Origin: Syntrophomonadaceae bacterium
Lineage (GTDB): Bacteria; Bacillota; Syntrophomonadia; Syntrophomonadales; Syntrophomonadaceae
Reading direction: 5' to 3'
Assembly (NCBI GenBank): GCA_012522955.1
Contig: JAAYJK010000045.1
Span: 1-57,676, forward strand
DNA length: 57,676 nt
Shown: positions 10,399 through 20,601 of the stretch, in pieces
Layout of the letters: every line of letters starts with the position of its first letter
How positions within the stretch are numbered: the first letter of the stretch is position 1
Notes under the pieces: generated by a model
Database searches by the model: none
What the model was told of the DNA's origin: nothing
The model's input: only the letters and a program-made list of their open reading frames with translations
Made by a program: the position numbers and the translations under genes

Positions 10399-11439
10399 TT
10401 AGTTTATGTATTGGGCTTTAGCCTGTAAATGTTCACTGTAGGTTTTGCTAAAATGGTGGCTCCCATCCCCACGGGATACATAATAAAGATAATCATGTTG
10501 CTGGGGATTTAAAGCAGCATGGATAGCGGCCTGTCCAGGACAGGCAATGGGGGCCAGGGGCAGTCCCGCATACTTGTAGGTATTGTACGGGGAATCTATT
10601 TCCAGGTCTTCATAATATACTATGTCTTTTTCATCCTTACCCAGACTATATAAAACAGTGGCATCAATCTGTAAGAGCATGTTTCTTTCCATACGGTTCT
10701 TTATTACTCCAGATATAATTTCTCTCTCGCTGTCCACCATAGCTTCCCTTTCAATCATGGAAGCTATAATAAGTGTATCGTAGACCGTTATTCCTTGCTC
10801 TATAGCCTCTCGTTCATGTTCTTCCCATATTTTACTGAATTTGTCTAACATGGCTTGAACTATTTCAACCGCACTGGTGTCTTCCGCTATTACATAGGTA
10901 TCCGGAAACAGAAATCCCTCCAGATAAGGTTTTCCCTCACCCGGGTTAGCCTCTTGGAGAAATGGGTACTCATAAGTAGCGTTAATGGCATTTTGCCACT
11001 CAGCCCAGGTGCATATTCCTCGGTCTTCCAAAACACGACCTGTCTTTTCAACGGTAAATCCTTCGGGAATAGTGAAAGATATGGTCACTACTTTTCCCGC
11101 AGCAATGGCTGCGGCTATTTCAGGCAGGGATTGGCTGGGGCTTAATTGATAATGTCCCGCTTTCAACCTGCTGTCCAAACCTTTATGGCGACAATAGGCC
11201 AGGAACAAATCACTGTTCCGGATAAGCTGCTGACTGTGCAGAAGCTGGGCTACCTGAGTGGCGGTAGTGTTTTCAGCTATCCTAATATCTACATAGCTGT
11301 TCGCGTCAGAATTTACCGGTTTCAGTTGCATTATTAATATCCCATACCCGGCCAGCCCACTTACCATCAACAATACTATTATAAAGAGCATAAACCGGAG
11401 GGTGCTTTTAGCTTTTATCATCGGCTTTAACTCACTCAC
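10399..11439 (-). CDS. mltG: Endolytic murein transglycosylase MltG (YceG-like)
   Basis: Membrane-anchored lytic transglycosylase that cuts nascent glycan strands and sets their length. The 346-residue protein has one N-terminal membrane helix (about 14-33), a LysM-like region (about 45-115) and the YceG domain with FLFPDTYVI, the catalytic-glutamate segment LIIASMIEREAM, and the C-terminal YNTYKYAGLPLAPIACPG. The start is GTG, seven bases after AAAGGG. Position between a VanW-family gene and a U32 gene follows the conserved alaS-yrzL-yrrK-yrzB-yrrL order. Confidence 0.93.
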   Translation of the reverse strand: MSELKPMIKAKSTLRFMLFIIVLLMVSGLAGYGILIMQLKPVNSDANSYVDIRIAENTTATQVAQLLHSQQLIRNSDLFLAYCRHKGLDSRLKAGHYQLSPSQSLPEIAAAIAAGKVVTISFTIPEGFTVEKTGRVLEDRGICTWAEWQNAINATYEYPFLQEANPGEGKPYLEGFLFPDTYVIAEDTSAVEIVQAMLDKFSKIWEEHEREAIEQGITVYDTLIIASMIEREAMVDSEREIISGVIKNRMERNMLLQIDATVLYSLGKDEKDIVYYEDLEIDSPYNTYKYAGLPLAPIACPGQAAIHAALNPQQHDYLYYVSRGDGSHHFSKTYSEHLQAKAQYIN

Positions 11440-11486
11440 TTCATTACCCTTTCTCTAAGTCCAGGAAGTTGGGGATGATCAGGTTC

Positions 11487-13037
11487 TTATTGCCCTGGCT
11501 GCTCTTCTATGGGTTCAGGTTCCGTCTGCTGGTCTTGGTTTTCCGTATCTTCTCCGTTTTCAACCGGATCAGTGGTTTCCTCAACGCTAGGAGGAATGTC
11601 CTCTGGAATATCATTTTCTTCAACGCTAGGAGGAATGTCCTCTGGAATATCAGTTTCTTCCGGAGTCGGGGTAATGGTATCTTCGATATCGCTGGGACCT
11701 GGAGGACCAACATAGGTAATTTCATCAAATGGTTTATACCGATCCTTAGCCAGCAATTCGCTTTTTATAACTTTTCCTGCCCCATCATAATAAGAACGAA
11801 AAGACCTTACTATATAGCCGGTAAATCCCCTATGCTCCACTCTACTCTCCCCGGGTTTTAGGCTCAGGTCTATTTCATCCCTATATGCAAAAGGTATTAT
11901 CTCATCTACTATATGACTGGTCTTTATGTTCTGCTTGTATTCCATATGTCCGTAGATATTAACCGTAAGTTTGCCTCCTCCGGCCAGGGATCTAATGTAT
12001 ACGGGGTGGTCCGTATTGTTCCGAAAGCGATAATCGAAAATGCCATAAGCTACTGTAGCATCCAGCCCCAGGGGCACATAGGATACTGCCAGGCCGTGGT
12101 TGTGTCTTTCTACTATTTCCAATCCAGCCAGAAGGCAAGCGTTATAAAGAGTGGAAGAGACCTGGCATATGCCTCCTCCCAGACCGGGTTCCAGTGTATT
12201 ACCTACAATTATCGGGGCATCTCTGAATCCAGTGCTAAGGGTACGGGGACCCACAGTGCTATTAAATGAAAATTCTTTTCCTGGTCTTAAAACATGACTA
12301 TTTATGGCCTGGGCGGCTTGAGTCAGATTATGAGTTCTATCCACTTCTGCTACTCTATACCAGGTAATAAAAGAAGACAACTCACCCATGTATTCCAAAT
12401 CCTTGGCTACAACTTCCGGCCTTTGATCCGCCATTACTATTGGAACCTTTATTGGTTCTAAAGCCTCCCATTGCTGGGGCAATTGCTCAAAAGTAGCCTG
12501 AACATCTACCATCTGACCTGGTTTTTCAGGCACTATAACCAGACCCTGGGCTGGATCCATATCCAGTTTGGCATCTACTGCTTGCTGGCCCAATATCCCA
12601 TTCCAGGTAGTAACCAAGGTTTCTTTGTGGGCCTGGTCATAGCTTATGGGAGCTGCGTAATCATAATGGCGCTTACCCTTGAGGTTGCTTAGCTTGGAAA
12701 TTAGACCCCGTTTTCTTTCCTTTTGCTTTACCTCTTTCAGCAGCTGTTCTAGATCTACCTCTTGGGAAATATCACCTAGGATAGTACTATAGATATAATC
12801 ACCTGCAGAAAAGACTACCGGTGTAGCATAAGCTCCATTAAGGAACTCCTCTATAAGTTCTTCGGCTTCTGTCTGGCTGCATCCCTCAATGCTTATGCCT
12901 GCTACTCTTACTCCCGGCAAAAAACGATCGGAGAGATAGAACTGCTGGTAAAAGTATCCCATAATACCCAATACAACAACAAGTAGCAGCGCCAAAGCAA
13001 CAAAATAAATTCTCCTTATCCCTTTGAACAAAGCCAT
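11487..13037 (-). CDS. VanW-family protein with peptidoglycan-binding-like domain and acidic repeat tail
   Basis: Exported, probably membrane-anchored protein of 516 residues. An N-terminal membrane helix (about 8-30) is followed by a PG-binding_4-like region (SIEGCSQTEAEELIEEFL) and the VanW domain (about 230-370) with RPGKEFSFNSTVGPRT and GGGICQVSSTLYNACLLAG. A G5-like segment (ESRVEHRGFTGYIVRS) comes next. The last 75 residues are rich in Pro, Glu, Asp and Thr with a 13-residue direct repeat containing EDIPPSVEE, typical of a wall-spanning spacer. The family's biochemical role is not established. B. subtilis YoaR is comparable. It sits between the DUF1292 gene and mltG. Confidence 0.85.
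   Translation of the reverse strand: MALFKGIRRIYFVALALLLVVVLGIMGYFYQQFYLSDRFLPGVRVAGISIEGCSQTEAEELIEEFLNGAYATPVVFSAGDYIYSTILGDISQEVDLEQLLKEVKQKERKRGLISKLSNLKGKRHYDYAAPISYDQAHKETLVTTWNGILGQQAVDAKLDMDPAQGLVIVPEKPGQMVDVQATFEQLPQQWEALEPIKVPIVMADQRPEVVAKDLEYMGELSSFITWYRVAEVDRTHNLTQAAQAINSHVLRPGKEFSFNSTVGPRTLSTGFRDAPIIVGNTLEPGLGGGICQVSSTLYNACLLAGLEIVERHNHGLAVSYVPLGLDATVAYGIFDYRFRNNTDHPVYIRSLAGGGKLTVNIYGHMEYKQNIKTSHIVDEIIPFAYRDEIDLSLKPGESRVEHRGFTGYIVRSFRSYYDGAGKVIKSELLAKDRYKPFDEITYVGPPGPSDIEDTITPTPEETDIPEDIPPSVEENDIPEDIPPSVEETTDPVENGEDTENQDQQTEPEPIEEQPGQ
11582..11652. repeat. Two tandem 39-bp copies inside the VanW-family gene
   Basis: The 32-base string beginning CAACGCTAGGAGGAATGTCC recurs at 11582 and 11621 with period 39, coding for two copies of a 13-residue unit in the acidic tail. 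Period divisible by three keeps the frame, so copy number could vary without inactivating the gene. Confidence 0.9.
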
Positions 13038-13121
13038 CCCCCAAAACTAACTAATTTTTATAAACTATAATATGTATATTGTATTATCTGCCTCATTAAT
13101 TGTACCCTATTGTTGGCAATT

Positions 13122-13174
13122 TTAAAAACAAAAAGGATAGCATTCTCCATAAAAGTAGAGAATACTACCTTTTT
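13122..13174 (-). terminator. Terminator after the DUF1292 gene
   Basis: On the minus strand a long stem pairs AAAAAGG.TAGTATTCTC with GAGAATGCTA.TCCTTTTT around a 10-base loop, and TGTTTTTAAA follows. It lies 19 bases past the DUF1292 stop and separates that group from the VanW gene. Confidence 0.8.
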
Positions 13175-13192
13175 CAACTCTCGTGACTATAT

Positions 13193-13513
13193 TTATATTT
13201 CCTCGTTTTCAGCCAGCTCCTGCCATACATCAGCGACCATTTCCCATTCTTCATCGTCATCTATGTCAGCAAGATACTCATTTCCTTCATCGTCATACAT
13301 GACTTTGAATATTACTACTCCTCCGCCTTCCAGTTCTCCTTCGGCATCGTCCTCATCTTCTTCAAAAAAGAACTCGTCCAATGGTAACAGAACTCGGTAC
13401 TTGGACTCCTGAATATCCAGTTCAGCAATCAGCTCAAACTCCATCTCAGTTCCTTCTTCGTCGACCAGTACCAGCACAGGGTATTCTTCCTCAAAAAGTT
13501 CTTCGTCGCTCAT
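13193..13513 (-). CDS. DUF1292 family protein (YrzB-like)
   Basis: A 106-residue, strongly acidic protein of the DUF1292/UPF0473 family. The beta-rich core contains VLVDEEGTEMEFELIAELD and YRVLLPLD, typical of the family, and an unusual run of Glu/Asp (FFFEEDEDDAEGELEGGG) interrupts it before VVIFKVMYDDEGNEYLADI. It follows ireB and ruvX exactly as yrzB follows yrzL and yrrK in B. subtilis. No biochemical role is established. An AAGAGGTG site precedes the ATG. Confidence 0.88.
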   Translation of the reverse strand: MSDEELFEEEYPVLVLVDEEGTEMEFELIAELDIQESKYRVLLPLDEFFFEEDEDDAEGELEGGGVVIFKVMYDDEGNEYLADIDDDEEWEMVADVWQELAENEEI

Positions 13514-13597
13514 ATTTTCACCTCTTCCTTCAGCTACAGCAATTCTATATTCTGACTATTAATTTGTCAAATAACTTTTTCATATAGAGTTAAATTT

Positions 13598-14011
13598 TTA
13601 CTGTCTGGCCCCATCCAGATAGTTTTGCAGTATATTTACTGCAGCCAGTTTATCAATAACCTTTTTCCGTTTAGAGCGAGACATATCCGCCTGTAAAAGC
13701 ACTCTCTCGGCAGCTACGGTGGATAACCTTTCATCCCTAAAGGTAATGTTAATGCCTGTATATTCTTCCAGCTCTTGAGCAAATTTCTGGATTTCCAAAG
13801 CTTTTGGACCTATAGTGCCGTTCATATTGATGGGCAGTCCCAGAACAATTAATCCCACTTCATTATTCAAGCATAGCTGTTTTATATGTTCCAGATCTTG
13901 TCCCAGAGAACTGCGTTCCAAGACCGAGTGTCCACCAGCTATTATTTTCAAGGGGTCGCTGAGGGCAATTCCTATTCTCTTTTCTCCTACATCTAAGCCC
14001 ATTATTCTCAT
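13598..14011 (-). CDS. ruvX: Holliday-junction-resolvase-like protein / pre-16S rRNA nuclease RuvX (YqgF)
   Basis: YqgF-family RNase H-fold nuclease of 137 residues, linked to maturation of the 16S rRNA 5' end and possibly recombination. The first strand has the catalytic Asp in MGLDVGEKRIGIALSDP; IVLGLPINMNGTIGP and FRDERLSTVAAERVL carry the other acidic residues (RDERLST), and the C-terminus has KLAAVNILQNYLD. Length and motifs are normal. It lies between ireB and the DUF1292 gene, but a strong hairpin in the ireB-ruvX spacer may reduce read-through. Confidence 0.95.
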   Translation of the reverse strand: MRIMGLDVGEKRIGIALSDPLKIIAGGHSVLERSSLGQDLEHIKQLCLNNEVGLIVLGLPINMNGTIGPKALEIQKFAQELEEYTGINITFRDERLSTVAAERVLLQADMSRSKRKKVIDKLAAVNILQNYLDGARQ

Positions 14012-14029
14012 AAAAAGTACTCCCTATAC

Positions 14030-14065
14030 TATAAATATAAAATCCCCATGCTTAGCATGGGGATT
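14030..14065 (-). terminator. Hairpin terminator between ireB and ruvX
   Basis: An 11-bp perfect stem (AATCCCCATGC / GCATGGGGATT, 14041-14065) with a three-base loop is followed on the minus strand by TTTATATTTATAG. It has terminator form inside an otherwise conserved operon, suggesting attenuation or a separate ruvX promoter. Confidence 0.65.
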
Positions 14066-14077
14066 AGGTTGATGAAT

Positions 14078-14344
14078 TTATTCTTTGATTAGATACTCTC
14101 TAACCAGCACTTCTATGATTTCATCCCTATCAACTTTGCAGATAAGGCTGCGGGCATCATTATGACTCGTAATATAAGCCGGATCGCCTGAAATCATGTA
14201 CCCTACCAGTTGGTTTACTGGATTATACCCTTTCTCCTCCAGCGCTTTATACACCGACTGCAGAATCTCCTTGATACGCTCTTTGCTTTCCCGTTCTCTT
14301 TTAAAGCTAACGGTCTCTTCCATTCCATGAGTCACATACCACAC
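14078..14344 (-). CDS. IreB family regulatory phosphoprotein (UPF0297, YrzL)
   Basis: Small cytoplasmic protein of the IreB/UPF0297 family, known in Enterococcus as a substrate of the Ser/Thr kinase IreK. The conserved core reads [34 protein letters not shown] and [14 protein letters not shown]. The Thr of the METVSF-like N-terminus corresponds to the region phosphorylated in IreB. The first ATG is favoured because GAGGAGG lies six bases before it; a second ATG seven codons in would match other members' length but has no ribosome site. It sits directly after alaS. Confidence 0.93.
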   Translation of the reverse strand: MWYVTHGMEETVSFKRERESKERIKEILQSVYKALEEKGYNPVNQLVGYMISGDPAYITSHNDARSLICKVDRDEIIEVLVREYLIKE

Positions 14345-14389
14345 CTCCTCTTAATCCAAATTCTACATCCACAGTGGAAATCCCTTTGT

Positions 14390-17071
<2,682 letters not shown>

Positions 17072-17077
17072 TTATCT

Positions 17078-17106
17078 ATTTTCTGGTATAAAAACACTGG
17101 TGTCAA
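17078..17106 (-). promoter_or_regulatory. Probable alaS promoter
   Basis: On the minus strand a consensus TTGACA (17106-17101) is followed after 17 bases by GAAAAT, a weak -10. It lies about 40 bases upstream of alaS in the only gap between alaS and the AI-2E gene. Confidence 0.5.
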
Positions 17107-17135
17107 CTTTTTAGCCAGTATTTTCGCAATTTCTG

Positions 17136-18161
17136 TTAAGATGCATAACGTAAGTAAAGCCAGGCAACGGTTACCTTAATCATAGCAGCAACTGGGACCG
17201 CAAACAATATCCCCCATATACCATAAAGATTGCCTCCAGCCAGCAGAGCAAAAATGATAAACAGAGGATGCAACCCCAGTTTGCCTCCCAATATACGGGG
17301 GGTAATAATATTGCTTTCAATCTGCTGTATGACCACTATGGCAATAGTCTGATATAAGGCCAAGCGCCAGGATTCGGAGTAAGCGATTACAACTGCAGGT
17401 ATAGCTCCTATTAACGCACCAAAGTAGGGAATCAGATTGGTTACCCCGGCTAGTAGTCCAATGACCAGGGGAAGTTTCACCCCCAGAATCAATGCTGATA
17501 ATCCCACCAGAGTCCCTACTACTGCGGCTATTAAAACACTTCCCTTTAGCCCCTCTATTAACACCCGGTCCATATCTACCATTAGAGCCCGTACTTCTCG
17601 GCGAAAGGAAGGAGAAAACAGGTTAAGCAGCCATTCCCGGATTTTTTCCCAATCCATTAGGATGTAGAAGGCTAAGATAGGAGACAGGATCAGGATAAAT
17701 ATCTTGTTAAAAAAACTATAGATACCTTCAATGAACTTTTCCAAGCCATTATATACGGTGGACTCAATTTTATTAATATTGGAGTCAATCATTTTGTCAA
17801 TCTGGGGTGGTTTATTATAACCATCTATTTCTTCTGCAATTTGTTCCGCCTTAGCTTCCATCTGAGGGTACATTTCCAGCAGATGTCCAGCTTCATTGAT
17901 TAAACCCGGTACCCCCCAGTATAAAATGAATCCCAAAGCAATCAATACTATCAGATATAGGGCCAATATAGAATACAGGCGTTTTAACCCCTGTTTCTGT
18001 AAAAAGCCTACCGGGTGGTATAGCAAGTAGGCTAAAATCCCTCCCCAGGCAAAGGTTAGCATTACCTCCTGCAAGAGGTACAAAAAATAAGAGGCAGCTA
18101 TAGCCACCCCGATGAAAAGCAGATAACGATGCCAGTGGCTGAATTCTGTCTTCAAGTTCAA
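17136..18161 (-). CDS. AI-2E family transporter (permease)
   Basis: Integral membrane protein of 341 residues in the AI-2E/UPF0118 permease family, with about eight hydrophobic segments and the characteristic central soluble region between the third and fourth helices. Typical family text includes LILSPILAFYILMDWEK, LGVKLPLVIGLLAGVTNLIPYFG and the C-terminal LGLHPLFIIFALLAGGNLYG. Members export diverse small molecules or ions, and the substrate here is unknown. The TTG start overlaps the stop of the upstream small gene as TTGA, and AGAGGA lies four to six bases ahead, so the two are translationally coupled. Confidence 0.9.
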   Translation of the reverse strand: MNLKTEFSHWHRYLLFIGVAIAASYFLYLLQEVMLTFAWGGILAYLLYHPVGFLQKQGLKRLYSILALYLIVLIALGFILYWGVPGLINEAGHLLEMYPQMEAKAEQIAEEIDGYNKPPQIDKMIDSNINKIESTVYNGLEKFIEGIYSFFNKIFILILSPILAFYILMDWEKIREWLLNLFSPSFRREVRALMVDMDRVLIEGLKGSVLIAAVVGTLVGLSALILGVKLPLVIGLLAGVTNLIPYFGALIGAIPAVVIAYSESWRLALYQTIAIVVIQQIESNIITPRILGGKLGLHPLFIIFALLAGGNLYGIWGILFAVPVAAMIKVTVAWLYLRYAS

Positions 18162-18346
18162 CTCTTCCTCTTCACCGATTCCTCAATATCCTGGCCCAGG
18201 TTGTTCAAGAAGTTAATAGCCTGTTTTCCATTTTCCCTAAAGTTACGACCTGCACTGCATAATTCTTTTTCATTATTAAGATAAAACATGGTTGCAGCTG
18301 CTCCGACTACTGCTCCTAATAATACGGCGCTAAACATATCCTTCAA
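18158..18346 (-). CDS. Small YtxH-like single-pass membrane protein
   Basis: A 62-residue protein with one N-terminal hydrophobic segment (FSAVLLGAVVGAAATMFYL) and a charged, amphipathic C-terminal half. This layout is that of YtxH-type general-stress proteins, although the similarity is of form only. GGAGGTGAT lies eight bases before an in-frame TTG at 18346; upstream ATG codons overlap that ribosome site, so TTG is taken as the start. It overlaps the AI-2E gene by four bases. Confidence 0.7.
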   Translation of the reverse strand: MKDMFSAVLLGAVVGAAATMFYLNNEKELCSAGRNFRENGKQAINFLNNLGQDIEESVKRKS

Positions 18347-18365
18347 TGATATCACCTCCAAGCTA

Positions 18366-18542
18366 CTACAATATCTGGGAAGATTCTTCTACTGCTAATA
18401 GGGAACCGTCTTCGGCTACTTCATAAAGATTTAGTCGTCCCTTATGATAATTGAATTCCAAGTAGCAATTCCAGCAATAATACTGATCACTCCCTACTTT
18501 CCCCACCTGTAAGCCTCCACAAACCGGACACTTATTCACCAC
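18366..18542 (-). CDS. Small zinc-ribbon protein (58 residues)
   Basis: An open frame too short for most gene finders, starting at GTG 18542 (or 18539) nine bases after GGGAG. It encodes two CxxC knuckles 15 residues apart: CPVCGG near the N-terminus and CWNCYLEF in the middle, a typical four-cysteine zinc ribbon, then a beta-rich tail (RLNLYEVAEDGSLLAVEES). It begins 5-8 bases after the PRC-barrel gene stop and ends just before the ribosome site of the YtxH-like gene, so it fits tightly into the operon. The function is unknown. Such ribbons often bind nucleic acid or a partner protein. Confidence 0.8.
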   Translation of the reverse strand: MVNKCPVCGGLQVGKVGSDQYYCWNCYLEFNYHKGRLNLYEVAEDGSLLAVEESSQIL

Positions 18543-18547
18543 CTGTT

Positions 18548-19006
18548 TTATCTCCCTTCGCTATCAACTATTGCACTTTCAGTACTGGTCCAGCAAATCT
18601 CTTCCAACCCCAGTTCCTTGCGTCCATGTAGCAAGTCTCCAATGGCTCCGGAAAACACTTCTACCCCGGCCACTTTTTTTTCCGGGGATGAGAGTATAAA
18701 GTCACTGATGCTGCCTAATTCACGCCCCTTGTCATCGAACACCATGTCACCCAGCTTTTTTTCATATATTGATAATTCTTCCCCATGCAGATAGGATTTA
18801 ATACAATCCAGGTCTCTAATCCACAACATCTCTTCACCCAGGTACAGGTCTTGGCTCAATATCATGCCCGGCGGATTTCCTTCCCTTTCTATCACTATAT
18901 AGCTTAGTTGGAAGTCATCTCCAATTACAGCCTTGATAACCTTACCCGCCACTTCAGCGCTATTCTCAACAAATACTGGCATCTGCTTAATATGACGCAG
19001 TTTCAT
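18548..19006 (-). CDS. PRC-barrel domain protein
   Basis: About 152 residues from the ATG at 19006, chosen because GGGAG lies eight bases upstream. Two PRC-barrel halves can be seen: MPVFVENSAEVAGKVIKAVI at the N-terminus and KKLGDMVFDDKGRELGSISD in the second half, with IVIEREGNPPGMILSQDLYL between. PRC barrels occur in RimM, photosynthetic reaction centre H subunits and sporulation proteins of the YlmC/YmxH type. No specific role can be assigned. It leads the minus-strand run PRC-barrel, zinc ribbon, YtxH-like, AI-2E transporter. Confidence 0.75.
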   Translation of the reverse strand: MKLRHIKQMPVFVENSAEVAGKVIKAVIGDDFQLSYIVIEREGNPPGMILSQDLYLGEEMLWIRDLDCIKSYLHGEELSIYEKKLGDMVFDDKGRELGSISDFILSSPEKKVAGVEVFSGAIGDLLHGRKELGLEEICWTSTESAIVDSEGR

Positions 19007-19077
19007 TCTCATTTCTCCCTTCATACTATAGTTATTGTTTCCCAGACCCCAAAAATCATGCGTTATCGCTAATAATA

Positions 19078-19111
19078 AAGAGGTCAGGACTCGTAAAGAG
19101 CCTGACCTCTT
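19078..19111 (-). terminator. Strong hairpin, probable terminator upstream of the PRC-barrel gene
   Basis: An 11-bp perfect stem AAGAGGTCAGG / CCTGACCTCTT encloses a 12-base loop. On the minus strand it is followed by the T-rich TATTATTAGC. It would stop transcripts coming from mnmA through the repeat element before the PRC-barrel gene. Confidence 0.6.
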
Positions 19112-19153
19112 GGACCTCACCCCGTTATTGGAGCTTAAGCCAGTACCTTATTT

Positions 19154-19347
19154 TTCTTGTCAACCTCTATGATTAGAAAACACAAGCGAGTAGAAAAATC
19201 TGTGTCTATACCCGAAACGGGCGGTCAAAGACCGCCCCTACATATGCCCGCCTGAGATCCATATTAACGGTGCGAGTCTGTAGGGGCGACCTGTGGTCGC
19301 CCTAAATGATTACCAATTTTTCGGCGGATAAACCATTTTCGTGTGAA
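19154..19347. repeat. Dispersed repeat, copy 1
   Basis: This 194-bp block recurs at 39614-39792. Shared text starts TTCTT(G/A)TCAACCTC and ends CATTTTCGTGTGAA. Inside are two hairpins, GGGCGGTC-AAA-GACCGCCC and GGCGACC-TGT-GGTCGCC, and the segments CCCCTACA and TGTAGGGG that flank the middle are complementary, so the whole can fold into a branched cruciform. No open frame of significance and no transposase is seen. It lies between mnmA and the PRC-barrel gene. Confidence 0.85.
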
Positions 19348-19376
19348 CCTAAATCCCTTAGGGTCATCTACTTTTC

Positions 19377-20444
19377 TTAGACCGAGGGAACCGTGGGAAT
19401 ATCAGCTCCCCTGTTGGCTGTAGCCAGTATTATTCCTCCACCCAGAACATAATCACCCTTATAGAAAACCGCTGATTGGCCGGGAGTAATAGCTCGCTGC
19501 CCTTGTCCAAACACTAGCCTCAGCCGATCATTTTCTCCTCCAACCCTTTCCAGACCAGCAGGTGCAGCGGCATGGGCATACCTAATCTTAGCCTCCACCG
19601 TTATAGGCTGCTGAATATCATCCAGGTAGATTAAATTATTCTGCCCGATCAAGACCAGGTCCTGATATAGATATCTCTCCTCCCCCACCAGCAGCCGGTT
19701 GGTCCGGGTATCCAAATCCAATACATATATAGGCCGACCAGCGCTTATTCCCAATCCCCGGCGTTGGCCAATGGTATAAAAAGGAAGTCCCCGATGCCGG
19801 CCCAGAACCCTTCCCCCCGGGTCCACCACATCGCCGGGCTGGTATTCTACCTGATCTTTAATAAAATCCCGATAATCCTCTTTTATAAAGCATATTTCCT
19901 GGCTCTCCCCTTTATCTATCCCCTGTACACCCAAGTCCCTGGCCATTGCCACCACCTCTTGCTTTTTCAGCTCACCCAGAGGGAACAGGCTGCGCTTCAG
20001 TTGTTCCTGCTTGAGTCCATACAGAAAATAACTCTGGTCCTTACGGGGATCCACACCTTTTTTGAGCAGGCAGCGATTCCGATTCTTATCCCATTCTATC
20101 CGGGCGTAGTGTCCAGTAGCCACCTGATCGAAACCTTTTTCCAGGGCATAGTCCAGTAGAGCTCCGAATTTAATATGCCGATTACACTCAACGCATGGAT
20201 TAGGGGTTAGCCCCTGCTCATAGCTGCGATAAAAGTACTCTATGACTTGATGGTAAAAAACCTCTTGTAAATCCACTACCTCATGAGCTATACCCAGATA
20301 ACGGGCTGTTTGGGCTGCTGCCTGGGCAGCACCGGTATCCCAGTTTAACATGGTTAAACCGCTAATATGATAACCCTGCTCTTTAAGCAGCAGGGCGGCC
20401 ATGGTACTGTCAATTCCCCCGCTCATCAATACTGCCACCTTCAC
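19377..20444 (-). CDS. mnmA: tRNA-specific 2-thiouridylase MnmA
   Basis: ATP-pyrophosphatase that thiolates U34 of Lys, Glu and Gln tRNAs. At 355 residues it is normal length. It shows the PP-loop MSGGIDSTMAALLL, the first catalytic cysteine in NPCVECNRHIKFG, the second in GESQEICFI, and the C-terminal OB-like domain ending GQSAVFYKGDYVLGGGII. The PP-loop has SGGIDS where many have SGGVDS. The start is GTG, eight bases after AAAGGGGG. The sulfur donor cysteine desulfurase is not adjacent. Confidence 0.97.
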   Translation of the reverse strand: MKVAVLMSGGIDSTMAALLLKEQGYHISGLTMLNWDTGAAQAAAQTARYLGIAHEVVDLQEVFYHQVIEYFYRSYEQGLTPNPCVECNRHIKFGALLDYALEKGFDQVATGHYARIEWDKNRNRCLLKKGVDPRKDQSYFLYGLKQEQLKRSLFPLGELKKQEVVAMARDLGVQGIDKGESQEICFIKEDYRDFIKDQVEYQPGDVVDPGGRVLGRHRGLPFYTIGQRRGLGISAGRPIYVLDLDTRTNRLLVGEERYLYQDLVLIGQNNLIYLDDIQQPITVEAKIRYAHAAAPAGLERVGGENDRLRLVFGQGQRAITPGQSAVFYKGDYVLGGGIILATANRGADIPTVPSV

Positions 20445-20534
20445 CGTACAGACCCCCTTTAACGGTCATTGTAACATTAATAAATCACCCAAAACAAGAA
20501 AGAACGTCCCCGTGTTTCACGTCCTCTTGTTTGC

Positions 20535-20564
20535 TTGTGAGTTGGTCCACTTTTGTTTTATAAT
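20535..20564 (+). promoter_or_regulatory. Probable rarA promoter
   Basis: TTGTGA at 20535 and a consensus TATAAT at 20559 are separated by 18 bases, with the rarA ATG 38 bases downstream and a GGGAGG ribosome site before it. Confidence 0.55.
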
Positions 20565-20601
20565 AACGGCAGTTATTATTGTTCTTTAGGGAGGCAGCAA
20601 G

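Noticed and set aside
13110-13412. Serine-rich open frame opposite the DUF1292 gene
   Set aside because: It is the antisense of Glu/Asp codons in the acidic DUF1292 protein and includes its terminator.
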